DNA from: Leptospiraceae bacterium | Lineage (GTDB): Bacteria > Spirochaetota > Leptospiria > Leptospirales > Leptospiraceae | NCBI GenBank assembly: GCA_024233835.1 | Contig: JACKPC010000005.1 | Location: forward strand, 310,001-374,000 | Direction: 5' to 3' | DNA length: 64,000 nucleotides | Part shown: in pieces, positions 1 to 7,814 of the stretch | How the letters are laid out: the number at the start of each line of letters is the position of its first letter | How positions within the stretch are numbered: the first letter of the stretch is position 1 | Position numbers and translations under genes: made by a program | The notes under the pieces: model-generated | Database searches by the model: none | What the model was told of the DNA's origin: nothing | Seen by the model: the letters and a program-made list of their open reading frames with translations, nothing else

Positions 1-856
1 CGTTCTTACTATCGATATTCTTCCCGCAGAAATTACTGCATATTCAGACATTGTACTTCCGGAAGCAACATTTCTGGAGCGATATGATGACTACGATGAT
101 AAACCTTTCCGTACTCCTTATATAGCGATACGTCAACCGGTTGTTGAGCCTTTATATCAGAGTAAACCCGGCTGGTGGATAGCTAAAAATTTGGCGAAAC
201 GAATTAAGGTCAACGGAGAAAGCCTCGAAAAATATTTCCCGTATAAAGATATGAAAGAAAAGTTGGAGAAAGAAGCCAAAATTAATAATTTCTCTTTTGT
301 GGAAATCGAGAAAAAGGGCGCGATTACCCGGAAAGTCGAGATCTATGATAATTCCCCAACCATGAAATTCTCCACAAAGTCAGGGAAAATAGAACTGTAT
401 TCCCAGGCTCTCACTGATGCAGGCTTTGCCGGTCTTCCGGAATATATCCCTCAGGAAGAACCACCGGAAGGATACTTTCGCTTACTTTTCGGAAGACACC
501 CGGTTCATACTTTTTCCAGAACATCGAATAACAGCGTAAGCCTTGAGATTTTCCCGGAAAATGAACTCTGGTTGAATACGGAGATAGCCAGGATTCTTGG
601 AATTAAGCATGGTAGCTATGTAGTTCTTCAAAACCAGGATGGAGTTAAAAGCGGCCGCATAAAAGTAAAAGTTACCCAGAGGATCCGCCAGGATTGCGTC
701 TATATGGTGCATGGTTTTGGAAACAAATCAGAAAAATTGACAAAGGCATTTAACAGGGGAGCTTCTGATAGCGATATGGTAACACGCTATAAAGAAGATC
801 CTATAATGGGTGGAACAGGAATGAACGTCAATTTTGTAAGCCTGATAAAGGCATAA
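1..856 (+). CDS. Molybdopterin oxidoreductase catalytic subunit, C-terminal part (polysulfide/thiosulfate reductase-like)
   Basis: The reading frame is already open at base 2 and continues to the stop at 856, so the gene starts before the window. The first visible residues include a SDIVLPEATFLERYDD-type stretch typical of the third domain of complex iron-sulfur molybdoenzymes. The last 110 or so residues match the molydopterin dinucleotide-binding beta-barrel domain (FPENELWLN, GIKHGSYVVL, the late GFG). The next genes encode a four-cluster ferredoxin and an NrfD-type membrane subunit, the usual PsrABC/PhsABC order. Substrate is inferred from the neighbours (YeeE channels, rhodanese): thiosulfate, polysulfide or tetrathionate are more likely than arsenate or nitrate. 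The Mo-ligand region and any twin-arginine signal lie outside the window. Confidence 0.9.
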   Translation, partial: VLTIDILPAEITAYSDIVLPEATFLERYDDYDDKPFRTPYIAIRQPVVEPLYQSKPGWWIAKNLAKRIKVNGESLEKYFPYKDMKEKLEKEAKINNFSFVEIEKKGAITRKVEIYDNSPTMKFSTKSGKIELYSQALTDAGFAGLPEYIPQEEPPEGYFRLLFGRHPVHTFSRTSNNSVSLEIFPENELWLNTEIARILGIKHGSYVVLQNQDGVKSGRIKVKVTQRIRQDCVYMVHGFGNKSEKLTKAFNRGASDSDMVTRYKEDPIMGGTGMNVNFVSLIKA

Positions 857-873
857 AGGATTAGGATAAGACG

Positions 874-1434
874 ATGAAAAAAAGATACGCAATGGCGATA
901 GACATGGAAAAGTGCGTTGCCTGCAATGCCTGTGTCATAGCCTGCAAGGATGAAAACAAAGTCCCGGACGGACATGCCAGAGAATGGACAGTGCAAATTG
1001 TTTCAGGAGTATTTCCTAATCTTACCATGGAAAACTACTCCGAACGTTGCCATCATTGTAGTAACCCTCCCTGTGTGTATTGTTGCCCTACCGGGGCCTC
1101 TCACACTATTGAAGGTGGCATAGTAAAAGTAGATCCGGATATGTGCATAGGTTGCAAGGCCTGTGTGGCTTCTTGTCCTTATGATGCTCGTTACGTTCAC
1201 CCTCAGGGTTTTGTGGATAAGTGTACATTCTGCGACCATAGAGTAGCTGAAGGGAAAAATCCGGCCTGTGTGGATATTTGTCCCACCTATTGTTTGACTT
1301 TCGGAGATATGAACGATAAGAACAGCGATATATTCAAACTGGTTCAGAAACGGAACTACAAGAAATTAAAAACAGATGCAGGAACCGAACCGAATCTGTA
1401 TTTGCTTTACGGTAAAACCGGTAAAAAAAGGTAA
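874..1434 (+). CDS. Four-cluster 4Fe-4S electron-transfer subunit (PsrB/PhsB family)
   Basis: A 186-residue ferredoxin-like protein with four cysteine groups: CVACNACVIAC near residue 14, CHHCSNPPCVYCC near 55, CIGCKACVASC near 92 and CTFCDH with CVDIC near 117. This is the standard arrangement of the electron-wire subunit that joins a molybdopterin catalytic subunit to a quinol-oxidising membrane anchor. There is no signal peptide, as expected when the subunit is co-exported with its partner. It starts 17 bases after the catalytic subunit and 12 bases before the membrane subunit, so the three are surely co-transcribed. The family is shared by several reductases, so the exact substrate cannot be read from this subunit. 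Confidence 0.93.
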   Translation: MKKRYAMAIDMEKCVACNACVIACKDENKVPDGHAREWTVQIVSGVFPNLTMENYSERCHHCSNPPCVYCCPTGASHTIEGGIVKVDPDMCIGCKACVASCPYDARYVHPQGFVDKCTFCDHRVAEGKNPACVDICPTYCLTFGDMNDKNSDIFKLVQKRNYKKLKTDAGTEPNLYLLYGKTGKKR

Positions 1435-1446
1435 GGGCTTAGAACT

Positions 1447-2433
1447 ATGGATACTGAAATTACCATTACGAGATCGAACCCTCACATCGATCCTAATTTA
1501 ACAATCTGGGGCTGGGAAATTCCAGGCTATCTGTTTTTGGGTGGTCTGACTGCGGGAATTTTAATTCTTTCGGGAATCTTTTACTTAATGAAAAGAGACA
1601 AAGAACTTCCGTTTACTGTGAGGACAGCTCCTATTTTCGCACCCATCTTCTTGAGCATAGGTATGCTATTCCTGTTTCTGGATCTGGAGCATAAGCTTTA
1701 TGTCTGGAGACTTTATCTTACCTTCAAGTGGACATCTCCAATGTCCTGGGGTTCCTGGGCGTTAATCCTTATGTTTCCCTCATCCATTCTCTTTGCCTTG
1801 ATGCAATTAGAAGAGGAGAATCGGCAGATGCTGAAGAATTTCTTCGAAAACCTGTCTCCTTTACGTTTTGTTGCAGGATTACTTTCAAAAGCATTTGACC
1901 TGGCCGAGAGAATAAAACCCTACGGGAAGATAATTGCCTGGGTAAATATTGTCATGGGAGGATTCATCGGAATCTACACCGGGATATTAATCAGTAGCTT
2001 TGTAGCGAGGCCTTTCTGGAATACTTCCGCACTCGGGCTTCTCTTTCTTACTTCCGGAATATCAAGTGCCAGTGCCTTTATGATACTCGGTTCCCGAAAC
2101 GAAATCGAAAAAAGACTGATGATTAAAATCGATGTGGGCTTTTTAGTAACCGAGTTACTCATTCTCATCCAGATTTTTATAGGATTCTTTACCTCTTCCG
2201 CTTACCACAATAATGCCGGTAAGTTGATTTTTGGAGGAGATTTCACCGGGTATTTCTGGATGCTGGTTATACTACAGGGTATCCTGTTCCCACTCTTCTT
2301 AGAAGCACTTGAGTTGAAAAAAATCTTTCATTTCCGAATCCTTACCCCTCTATCCGTCCTTTTTGGGGGATTACTTCTCAGGATTCTTTTTGTTTATATA
2401 GGACAACATTCTTACATAGGGTTACATTTATGA
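1447..2433 (+). CDS. NrfD/PsrC-type membrane anchor, quinol-interacting subunit
   Basis: A 328-residue polytopic membrane protein with about eight or nine hydrophobic segments. The early GWEIPGYLFLGGLTAGILILSG-like stretch and the WTSPMSWGSWALI segment are typical of the NrfD/PsrC family, which exchanges electrons between the quinone pool and a periplasmic FeS subunit. It follows the ferredoxin subunit closely and its stop overlaps the start of the next gene by four bases. The three genes form a complete respiratory reductase module (catalytic, FeS, anchor). Known of the family: it binds menaquinol and carries no heme. The direction of electron flow, reduction of a sulfur compound, is inferred. 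Confidence 0.92.
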   Translation: MDTEITITRSNPHIDPNLTIWGWEIPGYLFLGGLTAGILILSGIFYLMKRDKELPFTVRTAPIFAPIFLSIGMLFLFLDLEHKLYVWRLYLTFKWTSPMSWGSWALILMFPSSILFALMQLEEENRQMLKNFFENLSPLRFVAGLLSKAFDLAERIKPYGKIIAWVNIVMGGFIGIYTGILISSFVARPFWNTSALGLLFLTSGISSASAFMILGSRNEIEKRLMIKIDVGFLVTELLILIQIFIGFFTSSAYHNNAGKLIFGGDFTGYFWMLVILQGILFPLFLEALELKKIFHFRILTPLSVLFGGLLLRILFVYIGQHSYIGLHL

Positions 2434-2954
2434 ATCATAACCAAAAACCAAAACCTTATCTTTCACCTTATATCGCAGGCATTGGTCTCGGTCTCGTTCT
2501 TCTCTTAAGTTATGTAAGTATGGGACGGGGACTCGGTGCCTCCGGAGCCATCACACGCTTTACGGGTTACACGATGAATGCAGTAGCTCCCGAACATACA
2601 AAAAACCTGAAATATATGAGTTCGTATATAGAAGACGAAAAGCATATACTCAATGAGTTCCTGGTCTTTTTACTTCTGGGAGTTTTCGTAGGCGGATTTG
2701 TCAGCGGAGCCTTCGGAAACCGGGTCAAATTCATGATAGATAAAGGACCGCATTTTTCAGGAGGAGCCAGGCTATTTTTAGCCTTTAGTGGAGGAGTCAT
2801 TTCGGCTTTCGGTGCAAGGCTGGCAAGAGGTTGCACTTCGGGACAGGCTCTATCGGGAGGAGCGACACTTGCTCTCGGTTCCTGGATTTTTATCATAGGA
2901 GCTTTTGCCGGTGGTTATCTCACCGCGTATTTTGTCAGGAGGCAGTGGCAATAA
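2430..2954 (+). CDS. YeeE/YedE family sulfur-compound transporter, first half
   Basis: A 174-residue membrane protein with four to five hydrophobic helices. The ARGCTSGQALSGGA stretch near residue 134 contains the conserved cysteine loop of YeeE/YedE (Sulf_transp) proteins, which in studied members conduct thiosulfate through a line of cysteines. In many bacteria one polypeptide of about 350 residues carries two pseudo-symmetric halves; here the halves are separate genes and this one is followed directly by the second. The start overlaps the NrfD stop by four bases, and its own stop shares bases with the next start (TAATG). Function as a thiosulfate or related sulfur import channel feeding the operon is inferred from family and context. 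Confidence 0.85.
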   Translation: MNHNQKPKPYLSPYIAGIGLGLVLLLSYVSMGRGLGASGAITRFTGYTMNAVAPEHTKNLKYMSSYIEDEKHILNEFLVFLLLGVFVGGFVSGAFGNRVKFMIDKGPHFSGGARLFLAFSGGVISAFGARLARGCTSGQALSGGATLALGSWIFIIGAFAGGYLTAYFVRRQWQ

Positions 2955-3571
2955 TGGAATTCATTTTACCTCTTTCAAAAACTGGTTTTATCGGTCGGGA
3001 ACTTGGCATCATCATAGCGATGCTATTAGGTTTCGGTTTTGGTTATTTTCTGGAAAGTGCAGGCTTTGGCTCGTCCAAGAAACTCTGCGATAACTGGTAC
3101 GGTAGAGACTTTGCTGTAATCCGGGTCATGTTTACAGCTGTTATCGTTGCCATGGTAGGAATCTTCGGATTACACTATCTGGGAATCATGGATTTCGACC
3201 TGGTTTATATCAATCCTACTTATATCTGGCCTCAAATCGTGGGTTCTGTGCTTCTCGGAATCGGTTTTGCCGTGGGAGGCTATTGCCCCGGAACCACGGC
3301 AGTCGCCATGTCAACCGGAAAGATTGATGGCTTTATGTTCTTCGGAGGTTTTGCTTTCGGAGTTGGAATGTTTGCTGAAGCCTATCCTTTCTTTGAGAAA
3401 TTCTACAATTCTACTGCCCTGGGGAAGAAGTTTTTAACTGACATCATCCCTCTTCCATACGGAGTTCTGGTGTTTATTATTACTGTTTTTGCCATCGGAC
3501 TTTTCGCTGTTTTAAGAAAAATTGAAACCGCAGTAAACACCGGTTCAGGGGAGGCAGGACATGCTGAATAA
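2954..3571 (+). CDS. YeeE/YedE family sulfur-compound transporter, second half
   Basis: A 205-residue membrane protein. I place the start at the ATG at 2954, which overlaps the previous stop as TAATG; a longer open frame upstream is a shadow of the first half. Visible family marks are KLCDNWYGRDFAV near residue 42 and the GGYCPGTTAVAMSTGKIDG loop near residue 110, with a conserved cysteine in each. Together with the preceding protein it should make a full two-fold YeeE-like channel. It overlaps the next gene (rhodanese-like) by 11 bases, which argues for translational coupling and a shared role in handling sulfur compounds. Confidence 0.85.
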   Translation: MEFILPLSKTGFIGRELGIIIAMLLGFGFGYFLESAGFGSSKKLCDNWYGRDFAVIRVMFTAVIVAMVGIFGLHYLGIMDFDLVYINPTYIWPQIVGSVLLGIGFAVGGYCPGTTAVAMSTGKIDGFMFFGGFAFGVGMFAEAYPFFEKFYNSTALGKKFLTDIIPLPYGVLVFIITVFAIGLFAVLRKIETAVNTGSGEAGHAE

Positions 3572-4205
3572 ATGGAATAACTTTCTGCAATTCTTAGAGA
3601 AGAGAGGAAGTATCCTGATTATTGCCTTAAGTTTTTTCGTGATGATCGGAGCTTTTGCAACCAATCGGGACAGGCCCAAAACTTTTACCTTTTCTCCCAA
3701 TACCACAAACCGGGTTATCAGTGTTCAGGAACTGGCGAGCTGGTATTTGGAAAATAGAAAGGATTTCGAAGTTTTAGACATGCGGGAAGTGGATAAATAT
3801 AAGGAGAATCACATCAAAAATGCGATTAGTTGTCCGGTTTGCCACTCTGATAAAAGCGATGCTAAAGCTAAATTACAGGCCTCAGAAGTAGTTCCCGATT
3901 TCCGAAAAAAGCTTGTTTTATATACCCAGTCAGGGGATCAACCCCTACAACTTCCCAGAATACTGGCCAGAAACAAAAGAGTTTTCATGCTGAAGGGTGG
4001 CTATAATGCCTGGAATGATGAAATCATGAAACCACAGGAGTATAAGCCGGAAGATACACAGGAAGAATTTATTCGAAAACAAAAGCAAAATGCAATCTCA
4101 AATTATTTCCAGGGAAAAATGGATATACAGGTCCCGGAAAAAACCGTAAAGAAAATACCAAGGAAAAAACATGTAATCTCCTCAGGACCTGATGAAGGCT
4201 GTTAA
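3561..4205 (+). CDS. Membrane-anchored periplasmic rhodanese-like protein with a CxxCH heme motif and no catalytic cysteine
   Basis: A 214-residue protein with an N-terminal membrane segment (about residues 18-35) that should place the rest outside the cytoplasm. Residues 55-155 have the rhodanese pattern: VLDMREVDKYKENHI, a later LVLYTQSGD loop and LKGGYNAW. In active rhodaneses the loop after the central strand begins with cysteine (YCxSG); here it is threonine, so sulfurtransferase activity by the usual route looks lost. Just after the HIKNAI segment lies CPVCH, a c-type heme attachment motif, where ordinary rhodaneses have INIPL. The C-terminus ends in cysteine. It overlaps both neighbours. 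Binding of one heme is inferred from the motif and export; the motif could also bind a metal or be incidental. Confidence 0.8.
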   Translation: MLNKWNNFLQFLEKRGSILIIALSFFVMIGAFATNRDRPKTFTFSPNTTNRVISVQELASWYLENRKDFEVLDMREVDKYKENHIKNAISCPVCHSDKSDAKAKLQASEVVPDFRKKLVLYTQSGDQPLQLPRILARNKRVFMLKGGYNAWNDEIMKPQEYKPEDTQEEFIRKQKQNAISNYFQGKMDIQVPEKTVKKIPRKKHVISSGPDEGC

Positions 4206-5748
4206 AAGCTCGATTCAGTCCACTTTATATACCTGCTTTCTTGTCTTATTTTTATTTTCCTGTAAAGAAAGCAGGGTTTTTTCTTCTTCTACCTGTTTAA
4301 ACTGTCATTCCCAAACAAGCTCTATTCACACACCTGAAATAAACTGCTCTTCCTGTCACCTGGGTGATGAGAAAATTACAGAAAAAGAAGAAGCACATAA
4401 AGGTATGGTAGTCATACCCGGAAACCTCGATGCCAAAAGTAATACCTGTGCGAATTGCCACCCTTCTCAAACCCATACCATTCTTCATTCTCCCATGACT
4501 CGAAACAAAGCTATGATAGAAAAAAATCGAAGAGTTTTCGGAGAAGCCAATAAAACAGAAGGACTAAATAGCTTAAAGCCCGAACACAGTGCCGCTGATT
4601 CTTATTTTGCCGGGATGTGTGCTTCCTGTCATTTAGGAATCTCGAAGACAAGCTTCGGAATGTTTGCCGCCTATGAAAAAGGAGGAGGTTGTTTGGCCTG
4701 TCATCTTTCTGAAAATGGAGAGGAACACTTAAGAATCAACCGCTATCCTACCGACGAAACCTGCTTTAATTGTCACTCCCGCTCAGGAAGAATTTCCTTA
4801 AGTTATAAAGGTTTATTTGAACTAACGAATCCGGAAGAAACAGATATACCTTTTAGCCTGCCAGATGGTAGAGTTACCTACAAACAAAAAGCTGATCTGC
4901 ATTATGAGGCCGGATTGAGCTGTATAGACTGTCATGGAAAGGAAGATGTCATGGGTGACGGAAAGAGCGAAACGAAAACCGAAGCCGTTAAAGCCCGTTG
5001 CACAGACTGTCACAAGAAAGATAGAGAGTTTAAAATTACTTTAAAACATAAGAATAAAGTAATTTTCGTAAATGCTTATAAACAGCATTCAGGTCATGAT
5101 ACAGAACATGATAAATTATCCTGTGAAACCTGCCACAGCCAAAAAGCTCCCCAATGCTATGGTTGTCACATCAGCTATGAACCCGAATTCAAATCTTATA
5201 ACCATCTTACAGAAAAAATGGAAAAGGGCAAATGGATAGAAGAATTCGGAGAATACCGTTCGGAACTCCCGGTATTAGGAAAAACAAAAGATGGAATCAT
5301 TCGTCCTTTTGTTCCGGGTATGAAATTAAGTATCGATACTTCAAAGTTTTATAAGAAATCAAAACCTCTCATCAAAGAGAATCTCTTTTCGCCCCTGTCT
5401 CCTCATACCAGCAGTAAATCCAGAACCTGTAAATCCTGCCATCAATCTCCTTACGCTCTCGGATACGGAAGCGGAAAATTTCAGTTTGATAAACCGAATC
5501 CTGTTTTCCGGCCCGATTATGCCCTTGATAAAGAAGAAATCGCTGAAGACGGATGGATAAAACCCTTTCAGGCTCTTACTCCAAATAAGCTTTATAGCAC
5601 CGCAGACGGCGGCAGACCCCTAAACCCAAACGAACAAAGAAGAATCCTACAGGTTGGAAGCTGTTTTCGCTGTCATAAGGAAGAGAGTGAAATCTTCCAG
5701 AATTGGGAAAAATCTAAGAACTATCAACATCTCCTGAAAAATAAATAA
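4192..5748 (+). CDS. Dodecaheme c-type cytochrome lipoprotein
   Basis: A 518-residue exported protein with a signal peptide ending in the lipobox LFSC (Cys near residue 24). I count twelve CxxCH motifs: CLNCH, CSSCH, CANCH, CASCH, CLACH, CFNCH, CIDCH, CTDCH, CETCH, CYGCH, CKSCH and CFRCH. It should be a lipid-anchored multiheme cytochrome in the periplasm or on the outer membrane. It overlaps the rhodanese-like gene by 14 bases and is the last gene of the sulfur operon. Possible roles are electron transfer to or from the molybdoenzyme, or a terminal reductase of its own as in octaheme tetrathionate or hydroxylamine enzymes; all visible motifs are the plain CxxCH type with no lysine-ligated CxxCK, so a specific catalytic heme cannot be pointed out. 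Confidence 0.9.
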   Translation: MKAVKSSIQSTLYTCFLVLFLFSCKESRVFSSSTCLNCHSQTSSIHTPEINCSSCHLGDEKITEKEEAHKGMVVIPGNLDAKSNTCANCHPSQTHTILHSPMTRNKAMIEKNRRVFGEANKTEGLNSLKPEHSAADSYFAGMCASCHLGISKTSFGMFAAYEKGGGCLACHLSENGEEHLRINRYPTDETCFNCHSRSGRISLSYKGLFELTNPEETDIPFSLPDGRVTYKQKADLHYEAGLSCIDCHGKEDVMGDGKSETKTEAVKARCTDCHKKDREFKITLKHKNKVIFVNAYKQHSGHDTEHDKLSCETCHSQKAPQCYGCHISYEPEFKSYNHLTEKMEKGKWIEEFGEYRSELPVLGKTKDGIIRPFVPGMKLSIDTSKFYKKSKPLIKENLFSPLSPHTSSKSRTCKSCHQSPYALGYGSGKFQFDKPNPVFRPDYALDKEEIAEDGWIKPFQALTPNKLYSTADGGRPLNPNEQRRILQVGSCFRCHKEESEIFQNWEKSKNYQHLLKNK

Positions 5749-5775
5749 ACTTTTTCTTTTATAAAGCCACAAAAA

Positions 5776-5818
5776 AACCTTGCAGGTAAAACCGGTAAAA
5801 ACAAGGTTCAAAGATATT
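5776..5818. terminator. Possible hairpin after the sulfur operon
   Basis: AACCTTG at 5776-5782 is complementary to CAAGGTT at 5812-5818, with an ACCGGT palindrome in the loop. There is no clear T-tract, so terminator function is only suggested by its position after the last gene of the operon. Confidence 0.25.
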
Positions 5819-5894
5819 GCTATTTATGCGAAAATACAAAGAGCTAAAAGTAGTAATGCAAAAAAATCAAATTTAAAAATATAAGGAGTTCCGT

Positions 5895-6602
5895 ATGATT
5901 CTATATGGACTTTACCGCAGTATTATCGGTAAATTACCCGATAAATTTTTTGCGAGACCCATAACCCCTCAAGTTTATGAAACAGAAGATGTGATTCGAA
6001 GAATGCTGGAAAGTGGCTCCACCATAACCCGAAGTGACATCATTGCTGTTTATCATGATATGAGAAAAACCATCCAGAACATTTTGCAGGAAGGTGGTCG
6101 GGTAAACCTCAATGGCTTCTGCCAGTTCTTTCCTGTGATAAAGGGCGTCTTTGAAGATGAATTCGATTCTTTTGATAGTTCCCGCCATAGTCTGGATATT
6201 AGTTCCCGTGTATCAGCCGAGTTTAAACTGGCCTTTCAGGATGTAAAACTGGAAAAAACAGAAGTCAAACCCAATCTTCCGAACCTGAAAGCGTTTCTTG
6301 ACCTGAAAACCGGAGAGAAAAATTCTATCATTTCCTCCAATAGTATCGCTGCCTTAAAAGGAAGTAACCTGAAATTCGATCCTTTCCAGGTAGATGAAGG
6401 ACTCTTTTTACAAAATATGCAGGATAAACATTATATCCCGATAAATCTTCTTTCCAGAAATACAGAGAGTGAACTTAATTTCTTCTGTCCTCCGGAAATC
6501 ACAGAAGGAGTTCCCTATCGCCTGGAACTTCGGAATAGAATTCGAATGTCCAAAGACTTGAAGAAAACTCGCTCCTTATATGAACTGATAGGAGCCGCCT
6601 GA
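5895..6602 (+). CDS. HU-like DNA-binding domain protein with C-terminal DUF4469-type domain
   Basis: A 235-residue protein. Residues 15-130 resemble the HU/IHF-type fold seen in Bacteroidetes-style DNA-binding proteins: RRMLESGSTITRSDIIAVYHDM followed by a GGRVNLNGFCQFFPVIKGVF segment that corresponds to the strand after the helices. Residues 140-235 look like the DUF4469 immunoglobulin-like domain often fused to it (LNFFCPPEITEGVPYRLELRNRI). An AAGGAG ribosome site precedes the ATG at 5895. Such proteins are thought to be nucleoid-associated but specific targets are unknown. It stands alone between the sulfur operon and a repeat array. Confidence 0.7.
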   Translation: MILYGLYRSIIGKLPDKFFARPITPQVYETEDVIRRMLESGSTITRSDIIAVYHDMRKTIQNILQEGGRVNLNGFCQFFPVIKGVFEDEFDSFDSSRHSLDISSRVSAEFKLAFQDVKLEKTEVKPNLPNLKAFLDLKTGEKNSIISSNSIAALKGSNLKFDPFQVDEGLFLQNMQDKHYIPINLLSRNTESELNFFCPPEITEGVPYRLELRNRIRMSKDLKKTRSLYELIGAA

Positions 6603-6632
6603 TATTGCCTTTCTTCTTCCTGTGTAAACTGT

Positions 6633-6792
6633 TCGTATTCAGTGTGTAAGCCGCTCGTATTCGGTGTGTGAGCCGCTCGTATTCGGCGCGTAAGCCGCTC
6701 GTATTCGGTGTGTGAGCCGCTCGTATTCGGCGCGTAAGCCGCTCGTATTCGGTGTGTGAGCCGCTCGTATTCGGTGTGTGAGCCGCTCGTAT
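6633..6792. repeat. 22-bp tandem repeat, seven copies plus a partial copy
   Basis: The unit TCGTATTCGGTGTGTGAGCC plus GC is repeated without spacers at 22-base steps from 6633 (6655, 6677, 6699, 6721, 6743, 6765, then six bases of an eighth copy). Two main variants occur: GTGTGTGAG and GCGCGTAAG, and copies 2-5 alternate between them, giving a 44-base higher period. The array sits between two convergent genes (stops at 6602 and 6809) and is more GC-rich than its surroundings. Copies contain the near-palindrome GAGCCGCTC. No reading frame of a real gene covers it. Confidence 0.95.
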
Positions 6793-6808
6793 CTGTAAAG
6801 ATTCAGTA

Positions 6809-7216
6809 TCAGGGAGAAGTTTTTCTTTCGTTGTGGATTAAACCTTTAATCACCCGGTCCAAGAGAACTTGCATGGATGGAGCCTGTTTGATTTCTTCAT
6901 CCACCCAATCGACTAAGTCCTGCCTGCCTTTCTCTTTCAGACTTTTATATAAATAATCAATTAAAGCCTTATATTCAGACTTTTCATACGGAACTCGATT
7001 TTCGGATTCTTCTAATAAAACACGGGATAAGCTTTCAGCAAGATTTTGCTTTCGGAAGCGGGTTTTAAACTCTTCAGGTCTATCTTTAAGCAGTAGAAGT
7101 TGGGTTAATTCCCTGCGAACTGAGACTTTCTCTTCCTTATGTTGTTTCTGATAAAGATAGAAGCTCGCAAGAGCAAAAAGGAAGAGAAAGAAGAAAATGG
7201 CGAAAAGCTTTTGCAA
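6809..7216 (-). CDS. Unknown small membrane-anchored protein
   Basis: A 135-residue protein that I do not recognise. The first 22 residues are a single hydrophobic segment rich in Phe and Leu (signal anchor), followed by a charged, helix-prone region rich in Lys, Glu and Leu. It starts six bases after the lipoprotein gene upstream on the same strand stops, so the two are likely co-transcribed and may act together in the envelope. The stop lies 17 bases from the tandem repeat. Confidence 0.65.
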   Translation of the reverse strand: MQKLFAIFFFLFLFALASFYLYQKQHKEEKVSVRRELTQLLLLKDRPEEFKTRFRKQNLAESLSRVLLEESENRVPYEKSEYKALIDYLYKSLKEKGRQDLVDWVDEEIKQAPSMQVLLDRVIKGLIHNERKTSP

Positions 7217-7221
7217 GAAAT

Positions 7222-7728
7222 CTAAAATAAACTTTTAAGCTTATCTAAATTCTTTAAGTCTAAACCACCTTTTAAAGGGCTATCCATACTTTTTTTAGTT
7301 TCTATCGGAAAGTTCCTTCCTTTCACCTGTAAGTCTCCTTTTACAGCATATAACCACTGGTCCTTTAAAACAAGGGAAGGGATTTTGCTGGCAAGTTCTT
7401 TCACGTCGTTAATCACAATTTTACTTTCTAAGGTAACGGGTTTTCCAATGGATAAACTATTGACTCCTTCCGGAAGCTTAGAATCAAATGCTTTCACATC
7501 TTCAACAAAAATATTCAGACCCATCTTATCTACCGGTAGAGACATATTAGGTATAAATGGTGAATTGGCGAGAATATCATAAGCTACAGTAAAATTTGTA
7601 TTTAGAGGTTTTTTATAATCCGGGTTTATATTCAGAAGCTTAAGGTTATTTACATTCACCTCGAAAGATTCGAAAAGAGCACAGGAAAATAAAAACAAAA
7701 GAGGGAAAACTAAAAGAGTCTTTTTCAT
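7222..7728 (-). CDS. Lipoprotein, LEA2/WHy-like
   Basis: A 168-residue lipoprotein. I choose the ATG at 7728 because GGAG lies seven bases upstream and the next residues form a clean signal peptide (MKKTLLVFPLLFLFSC); a longer frame begins at 7746 without a good ribosome site. The lipobox is LFSC. The mature part, with VNNLKLLNINPDYKKPLNTNFTVAYDI-like and VTLESKIVIND segments, resembles the WHy/LEA14 beta-sandwich found in bacterial lipoproteins of unknown role. It is followed at six bases by the small anchored protein. The family assignment is by pattern only. Confidence 0.65.
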   Translation of the reverse strand: MKKTLLVFPLLFLFSCALFESFEVNVNNLKLLNINPDYKKPLNTNFTVAYDILANSPFIPNMSLPVDKMGLNIFVEDVKAFDSKLPEGVNSLSIGKPVTLESKIVINDVKELASKIPSLVLKDQWLYAVKGDLQVKGRNFPIETKKSMDSPLKGGLDLKNLDKLKSLF

Positions 7729-7814
7729 ACTATATCTCCATTTCATTCAAATATGCCAATATTGATAGAGATAAAAGATACTGTCAACGAGAAAGCCGGT
7801 CTATTTTTCCGGTT

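Noticed and set aside
2831..2953. N-terminal extension of the second YeeE-like gene
   Set aside because: The extra 41 residues overlap the first half in another frame and have no membrane or family pattern; the TAATG start is better.
6633..6792. CRISPR array
   Set aside because: The copies are directly adjacent with no unique spacers between them, so this is a simple tandem repeat.
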